Assembly: GCA_005239675.1 (NCBI GenBank)
Contig: SBBO01000030.1
Location: 1-36,405 of the forward strand
Direction of reading: 5' to 3'
Source: Planctomycetales bacterium
GTDB taxonomy: Bacteria; Omnitrophota; Gorgyraeia; Zapsychrales; Zapsychraceae
DNA: 36,405 nt
The translations under genes were made by a program, and so were the position numbers. Below the pieces are notes generated by a model. That model was given only the letters and a program-made list of their open reading frames with translations. It ran no database searches and had not been told where the DNA came from. This document shows, piece after piece, positions 8,120-15,599 of the stretch; within the stretch, counting starts at the first letter, position 1, and the number at the start of each line of letters is the position of its first letter.

Positions 8120-8413
8120 TCATTCTTTTAAGACCGCGCAAATCTCATCTTCCGATATAATCATCAAATCTTCCCCACCCTGCCCCTTCACCTCAGTCCC
8201 GCCAAATTTACCGTACAAGACGCGATCACCAATTTTTACACTAGGGGGCTTGATCTGACCGTTATCCATAACCTTTCCCCTACCGATAGCAATAACCTTA
8301 CCCTCCTGGGATTTTTCCTTGGCGGTGTCGGGCAAGATGATACCGCCTTTGGTTTTTTCCTCTGCCTCCAATGGTTTGATAATTACTTTATCCGACAATG
8401 GTTGCAATTTCAT
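8120..8413 (-). CDS. groES: 10-kDa co-chaperonin GroES
   Basis: GroES is the heptameric lid of the GroEL chamber. The 97-residue protein has the typical start LQPLSDKVIIKPLEAEEKTKGGIILPDTAKEKSQ-, with the mobile loop around residues 18-32, followed by GKVIAIGRGK and a VLYGKFGG--V segment. The ribosome site AAGGAGGGG lies nine bases before the ATG. It is transcribed ahead of groEL. The upstream spacer holds inverted repeats, but no recognisable HrcA/CIRCE operator. Confidence 0.97.
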   Translation of the reverse strand: MKLQPLSDKVIIKPLEAEEKTKGGIILPDTAKEKSQEGKVIAIGRGKVMDNGQIKPPSVKIGDRVLYGKFGGTEVKGQGGEDLMIISEDEICAVLKE

Positions 8414-8456
8414 ACAATTTCCCCTCCTTGATTTAAAAATATTTAAGAACTGGATT

Positions 8457-8508
8457 CTAACAATCTCTATAAAAGATGCTAACTAAAAATTAAAAAAAAA
8501 TTGTTAGC
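8457..8508. repeat. overlapping inverted repeats between htpX and groES
   Basis: Two alternative stems share one arm. CTAACAAT (8457-8464) is complementary to ATTGTTAG (8500-8507), and GCTAAC (8478-8483) to GTTAGC (8503-8508). On the minus strand the second stem encloses a T-rich loop directly after the htpX stop. They could act as a weak terminator for htpX or as an operator for groESL, and could form mutually exclusive structures. Function is unproven. Confidence 0.4.
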
Positions 8509-9471
8509 CTATATATGACTCAATTCCGAGAGATGCCGGATGCGCTTGAGCATGTTAGGATGAGTCTGCAGGCTTTCCATCAAACGATCACCAAAGCTTA
8601 AGTGTATCTTCTTACTACGTAGATTCGCTAACTCGTCGGGGTCGATAGTCCCGCTACGGTCAAGATCAAGCTGGCTTAATTCGCGGATTTCATCCATGGC
8701 CCTCGAGGGGTCATTGAGAAAAAAGGCCTTTAAGCCTTCAGTCTCTTTTATACTATCCTTATCCATCCGGGCGGAGCCATAAACTATTTTGTACAGGGCT
8801 GAGGCCAAGGCCTCTGGCCTACTACCCAGCTGAACCGCACCCCGGTCGGCAAAATATTCCCTGATCCGGGAGGCATACAAGACCAGTAAATTGGTGATAA
8901 AATAAAATAGAAATGCAGCTACTCCGATCAGGACGGTATTTTGGCCACGGCTGCGTCGTTGACCACCGTAATATAAGAAATGCCAAGCCAGGCGATACAT
9001 GATCATAGGGATAACCGACAGAAGCGTAATCGTCATAACATCGCGATTTTTGATATGGGTTAATTCATGGCCAAGGACGGCCTTGAGCTCTTCCTCGCTT
9101 AAAAGGCGCATAATCCCTTCAGTCACACACACCCTTCCATCGCGCACCCCGCGGCCAAAGGCAAAGGCGTTAGGGATAGCTATCGCTGAAATAGCGACCC
9201 GCGGCGTCGGGATGCGGGCCTTTTGGGCGAGGTCTTCGACCATGGCATAAAGACGCGAGGCCTCTTCGCGCTTAAGATAACGGATACGCATCGACCATTC
9301 TACTATCTTTGGCCCTATCAGGTATTGGATCAACATAAAAAAGAATGAAATGAACAAATACACATAAAAATTGCTAATGCCCATGGTGGTGCCGAGCATG
9401 ACAACGACCGCGTAAACGATCCCAAACAATATCGCCAACAAGGACCACATTCTCAACTGTAACGAAAACAT
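8509..9471 (-). CDS. htpX: HtpX-like membrane zinc metalloprotease with an EF-hand motif
   Basis: HtpX (peptidase family M48) is an inner-membrane protease that degrades damaged membrane proteins. The 320-residue protein has two N-terminal membrane segments (about 10-30 and 35-55), the zinc motif HELTH at 135-139, two more membrane segments (about 145-165 and 180-200), and the third zinc ligand in REYFADR (glutamate 205). Near the C-terminus, DLDRSGTIDPDE (269-280) is a textbook EF-hand calcium loop with D, D, S, T, D and E at positions 1, 3, 5, 7, 9 and 12. It precedes the usual ending THPNMLKRI. An AGGAG site lies upstream of the ATG. Confidence 0.93.
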   Translation of the reverse strand: MFSLQLRMWSLLAILFGIVYAVVVMLGTTMGISNFYVYLFISFFFMLIQYLIGPKIVEWSMRIRYLKREEASRLYAMVEDLAQKARIPTPRVAISAIAIPNAFAFGRGVRDGRVCVTEGIMRLLSEEELKAVLGHELTHIKNRDVMTITLLSVIPMIMYRLAWHFLYYGGQRRSRGQNTVLIGVAAFLFYFITNLLVLYASRIREYFADRGAVQLGSRPEALASALYKIVYGSARMDKDSIKETEGLKAFFLNDPSRAMDEIRELSQLDLDRSGTIDPDELANLRSKKIHLSFGDRLMESLQTHPNMLKRIRHLSELSHI

Positions 9472-9484
9472 ATCCGGACTCCTA

Positions 9485-9595
9485 TCATTTTCTCTGGCCG
9501 AACATCGATCCCCTACTAAACCGTGACATTAATCCATCTCTTGGCAGGTCCACCCACTGATTATCATCTATCATTTTTGTCAGCGTGTGCTGCAT
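9485..9595 (-). CDS. candidate 36-residue small protein in the htpX leader
   Basis: On the minus strand, ATG at 9595 opens a 36-codon frame ending at 9485, only 13 bases before the htpX ATG. The frame is open for nine further codons upstream. The predicted peptide ends DLPRDGLMSRFSRGSMFGQRK-like in a basic tail, with no membrane segment and no family I recognise. No clear Shine-Dalgarno precedes the ATG. It lies between a possible promoter (9625-9653) and htpX, so it could be a leader peptide. Chance is a serious alternative. Confidence 0.3.
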   Translation of the reverse strand: MQHTLTKMIDDNQWVDLPRDGLMSRFSRGSMFGQRK

Positions 9596-9624
9596 GTATA
9601 TCAAAAGAGGGATAAATCGCTGTC

Positions 9625-9653
9625 ATTTCAACATCTTCCCAAGAATTTGTCAA
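9625..9653 (-). promoter_or_regulatory. possible promoter for htpX
   Basis: On the minus strand a perfect TTGACA (9653-9648) is followed after 17 bases by TGAAAT (9630-9625), a four-of-six match to the -10 box. It would give a leader of about 150 bases before htpX. Confidence 0.4.
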
Positions 9654-9672
9654 TATATTTCTTAACCTCTGG

Positions 9673-9721
9673 TTGAAAAGAAATATTTTTATTTGCTATC
9701 CTTCCCCTAGAATTATATACT
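9673..9721 (+). promoter_or_regulatory. promoter region of the solitary prepilin gene
   Basis: Two overlapping arrangements fit sigma70 rules: TTGAAA (9673-9678) with TATCCT (9697-9702) at 18 bases, or TTGCTA (9693-9698) with TATACT (9716-9721) at 17 bases. The second would place transcription within a few bases of the ATG at 9735, giving an almost leaderless message, which would fit the absence of a ribosome site. Confidence 0.4.
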
Positions 9722-9734
9722 AAAAATAACCACT

Positions 9735-10178
9735 ATGCCTCCTACTACGCGAAAAACCCGGGCATTCACTCTCATGGAGTTACTCATCGCGACCGCCATC
9801 ATTGGCATTATCGCCGCCTTTGCCATTCCTAATTATACAAAGGCACTGGCCCGCCAACAGGTCAAACGGCAAATACTAACCGCTAATCTGATGGCGGGCG
9901 CACAAGAAATTTACAAGGCGCGCAAAGGACGCTATTGGTGTGACGATACTTCAGGGACCTGTTCGAACCTCGGTAGTATTAATTCAGGGCTGGGTATCAA
10001 TATTACGACTGAGACGGGGATCACCTATACCACCCATGCGATCGCCGGTTCCCCAGCAACCGCCTTTCGGGTCAAGATCAGCGATGGAAAATTGTTTACC
10101 ATTGAGGACGACACCGCCCCACCGCTGAACATCACCTGTACAAATTTAACTTCCGTCTCAGTATGTTCATCGCTTTAA
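9735..10178 (+). CDS. solitary type IV prepilin / pseudopilin
   Basis: The 147-residue protein has a short basic leader and a class III signal segment, RAFTLMELLIATAIIGIIAA, with glutamate at position +5 after the expected cut and a hydrophobic N-terminal helix. The residue before the cut is alanine, not the usual glycine. The globular part has the GspG/TFP shape (IYKARKGRYW...) and four cysteines (two near 68-75, two in the C-terminal tail), suggesting disulfides. It resembles the prepilin at 34581-35015 (shared GRYW, INS-L-INI and IIGIIAAF---PNY). It is alone on the plus strand, facing DUF475 tail to tail, with no Shine-Dalgarno sequence. Confidence 0.88.
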   Translation: MPPTTRKTRAFTLMELLIATAIIGIIAAFAIPNYTKALARQQVKRQILTANLMAGAQEIYKARKGRYWCDDTSGTCSNLGSINSGLGINITTETGITYTTHAIAGSPATAFRVKISDGKLFTIEDDTAPPLNITCTNLTSVSVCSSL

Positions 10179-10199
10179 CTGCCCCGCCCACTCTATAGT

Positions 10200-11120
10200 T
10201 TATGATAGCGATTTTCTGGCACGCAAAGATTTCCACCCAAAAAAACCAATCACGATAAACGTAATAAGGGGAGCGACATAAGGCGGGACATGGACCCCAA
10301 AGCTCTCCAGAACCATGATCATACCCAAAAAGAATATGGAATACATCGCACCATTCTTCAGATAGGGATAATTCTTGATTTTATCTACTCCTTTAATCGT
10401 TAGCTGTCGGACAACGATGGCGCCCAGACCATTGCCGAGAATAATGATCGGCACCGACATGGTAAAGGCAAAGGCCCCAATAACGCCATCAATAGAAAAC
10501 GTCGCATCGAGGATCTCCAGATACATGAGTTTACTTATGTCTGACAAGTGGTGTTGTTTTACTAACTTAACCTCCATCCGGGAGGCGTACTCTTTGAATC
10601 CGTGAGTAATAAAAAAAATACTTGACCCTATGGAGGCGGCAAAGGCCATGAGGGGATTTTTCTCAAGCGCAAACCAGATAATCCCGCTTAGGATGACTGA
10701 GGCGAACGCAAAGAACCATACGCCCTGCTGGTTAAAAAAACGCTCCACATGCAGACCAAACTCCTTAGGCTCAAGGAACAACCAGTGAAAAAATAAAAAG
10801 ATAAGAAAGACCCCACCGCCGATGAGAAGCTGCGGTGAAGATTGTGCCAAGGCCGCCTGAATCTGGGGGTCATGGCTAAAGGTCGCGGTCAATGCCCCCC
10901 AGAGACCGATCTCTGGACTAGACCACCAAATGATGAGCCATGGCAACAACCCGCGGACCAAGAAAACGCCCAGAAAAATTCCCCAGATAAGAAACCATCT
11001 ACGCCATCGGATACTCATGGTCGCAAGCACATCCGCGTTGACGACCGCGTTGTCTATGCTGGAGACGACTTCGAACACACACAGTCCTAAAATACTTAAC
11101 ACTATGCCTCCTATATCCAT
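10200..11120 (-). CDS. DUF475 / TerC-superfamily integral membrane protein
   Basis: The 306-residue protein has about seven to eight membrane segments and two acidic repeats characteristic of the TerC/DUF475 group: FEVVSSIDNAVVNADVL near residue 16 and LEILDATFSIDGVIGAFAFT near residue 200. Members of this superfamily are linked to metal (often manganese) handling or tellurite resistance, but the function of DUF475 itself is not established. The start is uncertain. The ATG at 11120 has no ribosome site, while AGGAGG lies just before an in-frame GTG at 11102, which may be the real start. It follows the SCO1-like gene by 18 bases and is probably co-transcribed with it. Confidence 0.85.
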   Translation of the reverse strand: MDIGGIVLSILGLCVFEVVSSIDNAVVNADVLATMSIRWRRWFLIWGIFLGVFLVRGLLPWLIIWWSSPEIGLWGALTATFSHDPQIQAALAQSSPQLLIGGGVFLIFLFFHWLFLEPKEFGLHVERFFNQQGVWFFAFASVILSGIIWFALEKNPLMAFAASIGSSIFFITHGFKEYASRMEVKLVKQHHLSDISKLMYLEILDATFSIDGVIGAFAFTMSVPIIILGNGLGAIVVRQLTIKGVDKIKNYPYLKNGAMYSIFFLGMIMVLESFGVHVPPYVAPLITFIVIGFFGWKSLRARKSLS

Positions 11121-11138
11121 AGACGTAATATCCTTATT

Positions 11139-11726
11139 CTACTCGGAATAAAGCTCGAGGATGTCTTTGGACAGGCGCTGGATATCCTGCGCCTGAGTAC
11201 CTTCGTAATACCCCCGCACCCTAAAACGTCGGTCAACTAAAATAAAGTGGGGGCTATGAAAAATTGGCTCCGTAACAGAGCCAACCTTAAAACCATGGAC
11301 TGCGATTCTTGTAATATCATCCCGCGGCCCGGTCAAAAAGTGCCAGCGGTCTGTATCGGCCTCGTATTGATCCGCATACGCGGAAAGTACCGATGGGGTA
11401 TCTTGTTCTGGATTAACCGAGATCGAGATAAATTCCAGGTCCCGGTGCGCTGCAAACATCTCCTGCAAGACCCTTAAATTCTTGATCATCAATGGACAAA
11501 TGTCGCTGCAGGTCGTAAAGAAAAAAGCTGCAATCCAGACTTTGTTGCGCAGCTGAAGGGAATCAAAATCCCGGCCATGGCTATCCACAAGACGAAAATT
11601 GCCAGTCTCGCCATAAACGGGAAGTGATGTCTTTGGTGATACCTGAAAAGACAAAACGCCGATACCCCCCGCAACCGATACAAACACAAGGATTATAAAA
11701 AGAACTAAAAATTTATTCTTTCCCAT
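11139..11726 (-). CDS. SCO1/SenC-family copper-binding thioredoxin-like protein
   Basis: SCO proteins help deliver copper to the CuA site of cytochrome oxidases or act in periplasmic redox homeostasis. The 195-residue protein has an N-terminal membrane anchor (about residues 5-27) and a thioredoxin-like domain. It carries the copper/redox motif CSDICP (CxxxC) in FFFTTCSDICPLM and a downstream histidine in HSPHFILVD, the third copper ligand of the family. The anchor places it facing the periplasm. No oxidase gene is in the window. DUF475 follows immediately. Confidence 0.9.
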   Translation of the reverse strand: MGKNKFLVLFIILVFVSVAGGIGVLSFQVSPKTSLPVYGETGNFRLVDSHGRDFDSLQLRNKVWIAAFFFTTCSDICPLMIKNLRVLQEMFAAHRDLEFISISVNPEQDTPSVLSAYADQYEADTDRWHFLTGPRDDITRIAVHGFKVGSVTEPIFHSPHFILVDRRFRVRGYYEGTQAQDIQRLSKDILELYSE

Positions 11727-11819
11727 GAGCCTTTCAGTAGCTTACCTCTACTATAATTGTGCTTTGCCACGAGAAATCCCAAAACCCATCTTTTACGAAT
11801 CTGTCATTGGACCATCCTC

Positions 11820-12767
11820 TTACTTCCTAAGTTGGACTGCCAACTTGATCGCCGCTGTCATCGAAGAAGCGTCCGCCTTATTCTTTCCCGCGATGTCGAA
11901 GGCAGTGCCGTGGGCCGGCGATGTACGGACAAACGGCAGCCCAATGGTGAGATTAACGAGCCTACGAAAATACAGGGCCTTCACTGGCGCGAGCCCTTGA
12001 TCGTGGTACATGGCGATAATTGCATCGAAATGCCGCGCTATCTGCGCATAGAAGAGTGTATCCGCAGCCAAAGGGCCTTTCACGGTAATCCTTTGTTGCC
12101 TGGCCTTTTCAATGGCAGGGATGATCGTCGCGATCTCCTCCGTACCCATCCTGCCTCTCTCACCAGCGTGCGGATTAAGGCCGCAGACGCCAATAGTAGG
12201 CTTGCGTAATCGAAAATAATTTTTAAGCGCCGCGTGGGTCTGAACAATGGCGTTGTAGACAAGATCTCTAGTAATCATTGAACTGACCTGCTGCAAGGGC
12301 ACATGGCGGGTCGCGAGCAATACACGTAAAGAATCGCTCACAAACATCATCCCCACCTTATTCCTGGAGCCAAAGGCATCGGCCAAGAATTCCGTATGCC
12401 CCTCAAATGACGCCAGGCCCTGACTGATCGCCTCCTTGCAGACTGGCGCGGTAACCAATCCCGATAACTTTTTATTTTTCAAAAGCGTAATGGCGCAGTT
12501 GAGATACGCCAGAGATGCGCTGCCTGTTGCCGCGTCCGGTCGACCCGGACGCCATGGTTCGGATACCGGATGTCCCGCGTCTATCCAGGCACAGTTGGAA
12601 TACCGTTTTGGGAAATATCTTTGGAAAAGATACGCGTCACCGATAACCCAAAAAGAAGCCAAACGGCGGATACGAGGTTGGGCAAGGGATTGGGCAACGA
12701 TCTCTGCCCCTATGCCAGCGGGGTCTCCCAGGGTAATGCCGATCGCCTTAGGGCTTGATTTCAACAT
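11820..12767 (-). CDS. pdxA: 4-hydroxythreonine-4-phosphate dehydrogenase
   Basis: PdxA oxidises 4-phosphohydroxy-L-threonine in the DXP-dependent route to pyridoxal phosphate. The 315-residue protein has IGITLGDPAGIGAE at the start, the metal-site segments GHTEFLAD, GLNPHAGERG and MYHDQGLAPVK, and RTSPAHGTAFDIAGK near the end. Length is normal for the family. The gene starts inside the last 20 bases of surA, an order (surA-pdxA) also known from Proteobacteria. No other vitamin B6 gene is here. Confidence 0.95.
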   Translation of the reverse strand: MLKSSPKAIGITLGDPAGIGAEIVAQSLAQPRIRRLASFWVIGDAYLFQRYFPKRYSNCAWIDAGHPVSEPWRPGRPDAATGSASLAYLNCAITLLKNKKLSGLVTAPVCKEAISQGLASFEGHTEFLADAFGSRNKVGMMFVSDSLRVLLATRHVPLQQVSSMITRDLVYNAIVQTHAALKNYFRLRKPTIGVCGLNPHAGERGRMGTEEIATIIPAIEKARQQRITVKGPLAADTLFYAQIARHFDAIIAMYHDQGLAPVKALYFRRLVNLTIGLPFVRTSPAHGTAFDIAGKNKADASSMTAAIKLAVQLRK

Positions 12768-13695
12768 AGGCCTTCGATTTCAACTTTTGAAGCCATCGCT
12801 CAAAACGTTGCTGAAATTTTTGGTGGTACAAAATATCGTAAATTTTCCCTCTCACCTCGTCAAGTTCGAGTGTGGCGGGAGGAATCTCCCCTTTCAGCTT
12901 GAAGATATAAATACCCTTATCCGTTTCGATAGGCTCCGAGACTTGATCGAGGCGCATGCGAAAGACCTCTTCTTCTATAGAGGGAACGAATTGCCCTTCT
13001 TCCACCATGCCAATGGATGGGGTGTCAGAATATTGACTGGCGACCTCCCTAAAATCCTGTTTCTCCTTAATCAGCGCTAAGGCCTCATCTGCCCGGCGTC
13101 GGGCATTTGCTGGATCATCGAGAAAGGCAATATAAATTGAATCTAAATTGATGCGCCGGCCTTGGCGGAATTGGTTGCTATTCTGCTCGTAAAAGTCGGT
13201 CACCTCCTGCGGATTGACAAAGACCTGGGAGCGTATCTCGTGATCAATCACAAACTTAATCTTTAGTTGTTCAAGAATCTTGTTGCGTAGATCCGTCATG
13301 GTTGCCCCATTGCTCACCAAGGCCGTTAAGAAGACCTGCTCAGAGGGATATTTAGCCTTAATACTTGCGATGCGATCATCCACTAATTTTTCACGCACCT
13401 TAATCTCAATTGTGTTGGCGTGGCTTAATATGAGTTTATCTTGAATCAATTGTTCAAGGCCATCGGCCTGTAACTCCTCCATCATGGCCTGAATTTTGTC
13501 TTGTGCAATCCCTTGAGCCACCATACTGGCATGCGTCTGGCGAATATAATCCTGTAGGTCTTTGTTGGTGATGACCTCGTCATTGACGATAGCAATGATC
13601 GCATCGACTGACCCTTGTGCGTCCGATGGAAAGGCATATGGTCCAGATGTCAACGCCATACACCCTATCACAACCAATCTAATTAAGCGTCTCAT
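12748..13695 (-). CDS. surA: SurA-like periplasmic peptidyl-prolyl isomerase/chaperone
   Basis: The 315-residue protein has a signal peptide (residues 1 to about 25), a SurA N-terminal chaperone domain (VDAIIAIVNDEVITNKDL onwards) and one parvulin-type PPIase domain at about 175-275 (FREVASQYSDTPS, VEEGQF, VSEPIETDKGIYIFKL). E. coli SurA has two parvulin domains, so this is the one-domain version. It is expected to assist folding of exported proteins in the periplasm. It lies 8 bases after mfd and overlaps pdxA. Confidence 0.88.
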   Translation of the reverse strand: MRRLIRLVVIGCMALTSGPYAFPSDAQGSVDAIIAIVNDEVITNKDLQDYIRQTHASMVAQGIAQDKIQAMMEELQADGLEQLIQDKLILSHANTIEIKVREKLVDDRIASIKAKYPSEQVFLTALVSNGATMTDLRNKILEQLKIKFVIDHEIRSQVFVNPQEVTDFYEQNSNQFRQGRRINLDSIYIAFLDDPANARRRADEALALIKEKQDFREVASQYSDTPSIGMVEEGQFVPSIEEEVFRMRLDQVSEPIETDKGIYIFKLKGEIPPATLELDEVRGKIYDILYHQKFQQRFERWLQKLKSKAYVEIKP

Positions 13696-13703
13696 GGGGT
13701 TAT

Positions 13704-15581
13704 CTATGTTATCTCGGCTTTAAGATGTTCCACGGATTCTTTTAAGAGGCGGCAATATAAATCAAAACCAACGGCGGCGATATAACCGTGCTGTTCTTGA
13801 CCCAGGAGATTGCCTGCCCCACGAATCTGCAAATCTTCAAAGGCAATCTGAAAACCGGCGCCTAGACCACTGTGCCTTTCGATCGCCTCGATCCTGGATT
13901 TCGCCAGCGTTGAAAGCTGTCCATGAAAAGGGACAATAAAATAGGCATAAGCCTTCTTCGCAAAGCGCCCCACCCGTCCGCGCAACTGATGCAAATCAGA
14001 GAGGCCGAACTGGTCTGCACGGTTAACAATCAAGGTATTGGCATTAGGGACATCAATTCCTGATTCAATGATCGTCGTGCATATAAGGACATCAATTCTC
14101 CCTTCCAGGAATTTAAGCATGACTTCTTCCAATTCATGGGAAGCCATCTGACCGTGGGCAATGGCGACCCGCGCCTCCTGGACCAGGCGTGTTATTATTT
14201 TAGCAATCTGTTCAATATCGGCAACGCGATTGTGCAGAAAAAATACCTGACCTTTTCGCTTTAGCTCCCGGACAATAGCCATCTGGATCAAGTCCTCATC
14301 AAAGGCAACGATCTCGGTTTGAACAGCAACGCGGTTCTCGGGCGGTGTCGCAATAATTGACATATCCTTGACACCGGTCAGGGCCATATACAGCGTGCGC
14401 GGGATCGGGGTTGCGGTCATCATCAAGACATCCGCTAAAAGACGGAAATGCTTAAGACGCTCCTTTGAACGGACACCAAAGCGCTGTTCCTCATCAATGA
14501 TAATAAGGCCAATATCCTTGAAGGCAATGTCCTTCGATAACAGTCGGTGTGTGCCGATAATGATATCCACTTTTCCATCACGCAGGTCTTTGATGATAGT
14601 CGCCTGTTCCTGGCGGGTACGAAAACGGCTCAGCATAGCGACCCGTACAGGAAAATTCTTTAGACGGTGGGTAAAATTGTAGCAATGCTGTTCAGCGAGG
14701 ATAGTCGTGGGAACCAGCAACACGACCTGCTTATGGTCCATGACTGCCTTAAAGGCGGCGCGCATCGCCACCTCCGTCTTGCCGTAGCCCACGTCCCCGC
14801 ACACCAGACGATCCATGGGTCGCTGTGATTCCATGTCCTTTTTAACCGCCATCATTGCCTTGACCTGGTCGGGTGTCTCTTCAAACGGAAATTTCTCTTC
14901 AAACTCTCTCTGCCAGTCCGTGTCGCTGGAAAAGGCAAACCCTTTGAGGCTGGCGCGTGCCGCCTGGGCGTGGAGCAGCTCTGCAGCCAGGCGGCGCAAG
15001 CGCTTCTCAATTAGAGTACGCATACGCCTCCATTCCTTACTGCCTAGAGAATAGAGCCTCGGCGGCTTTTGATTGAAACCAACATACTTCTGGACCAGAT
15101 GCATATCATGGACAGGGACAAATAATTTGTCCTGCCCTTGATAAGCGATCACCATATGCTCTTTGCTTGCGTTGGCTACCTCGACATGCTCAATCCCGAG
15201 GTACCGTCCGATACCGTGATGGTTGTGGACGACATAATCACCTTTTTGAATTTCGATAAAACTATTCAAGGGAAGGTCGCTACTAAAGATCTCACGGCCA
15301 GACGGTCGACAGGGAAGGATGATGACAATCTTATGCTGCCAGATGGACCTGCCGGTCTTGATATTGACGCTCTTAATCGAGCGGATTTGATCGTCATCAA
15401 AATCGATGCGTAACGGCATGTCAAACCCCGCGGGATACACCTCAATGGTGCCGCCACACTGACTGAATTCCCCTTCGATCATAGCCCGGTGGCTGCGTCG
15501 ATAGCGCAGATCCGTCAGTTGAGACAGCAAGTCCTGTGGAGCAATCGTCTTTGCGGTGAACAACTCAATGGATTGGAACAT
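13704..15581 (-). CDS. mfd: compact transcription-repair coupling factor (short Mfd)
   Basis: Mfd removes stalled RNA polymerase and recruits UvrA. This protein has only 625 residues against about 1100 in the family. Residues 22-80 match the UvrB-like interaction module D2 (GEF--CGGTIEVYPAGFDMPLRIDF). Residues 105-170 are the CarD-like RNAP-interacting domain (IQKGDYVVHNHHGIGRYLG). Residues 225-600 are the motor: Walker A GDVGYGKT (262-269), DEEQ (363-366), TATPIP (389-394), HQLRGRVGR and a TRG-like GAGNLLGQEQHG. D1, D3 and the C-terminal D7 are absent. The secDF stop lies 18 bases upstream and surA follows after 8, so it is not a sequencing truncation at a gap. RecG was considered, but the CarD-like domain excludes it. 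Confidence 0.9.
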   Translation of the reverse strand: MFQSIELFTAKTIAPQDLLSQLTDLRYRRSHRAMIEGEFSQCGGTIEVYPAGFDMPLRIDFDDDQIRSIKSVNIKTGRSIWQHKIVIILPCRPSGREIFSSDLPLNSFIEIQKGDYVVHNHHGIGRYLGIEHVEVANASKEHMVIAYQGQDKLFVPVHDMHLVQKYVGFNQKPPRLYSLGSKEWRRMRTLIEKRLRRLAAELLHAQAARASLKGFAFSSDTDWQREFEEKFPFEETPDQVKAMMAVKKDMESQRPMDRLVCGDVGYGKTEVAMRAAFKAVMDHKQVVLLVPTTILAEQHCYNFTHRLKNFPVRVAMLSRFRTRQEQATIIKDLRDGKVDIIIGTHRLLSKDIAFKDIGLIIIDEEQRFGVRSKERLKHFRLLADVLMMTATPIPRTLYMALTGVKDMSIIATPPENRVAVQTEIVAFDEDLIQMAIVRELKRKGQVFFLHNRVADIEQIAKIITRLVQEARVAIAHGQMASHELEEVMLKFLEGRIDVLICTTIIESGIDVPNANTLIVNRADQFGLSDLHQLRGRVGRFAKKAYAYFIVPFHGQLSTLAKSRIEAIERHSGLGAGFQIAFEDLQIRGAGNLLGQEQHGYIAAVGFDLYCRLLKESVEHLKAEIT

Positions 15582-15599
15582 GGAACTTTACGGTCTTAT

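Noticed and set aside
8465-8500. CIRCE-like operator before groES (TTAGCATCT ... AGATTGTTA on the minus strand)
   Set aside because: Only six of nine positions are complementary and the spacer is seven instead of nine bases, too weak to call an HrcA site.
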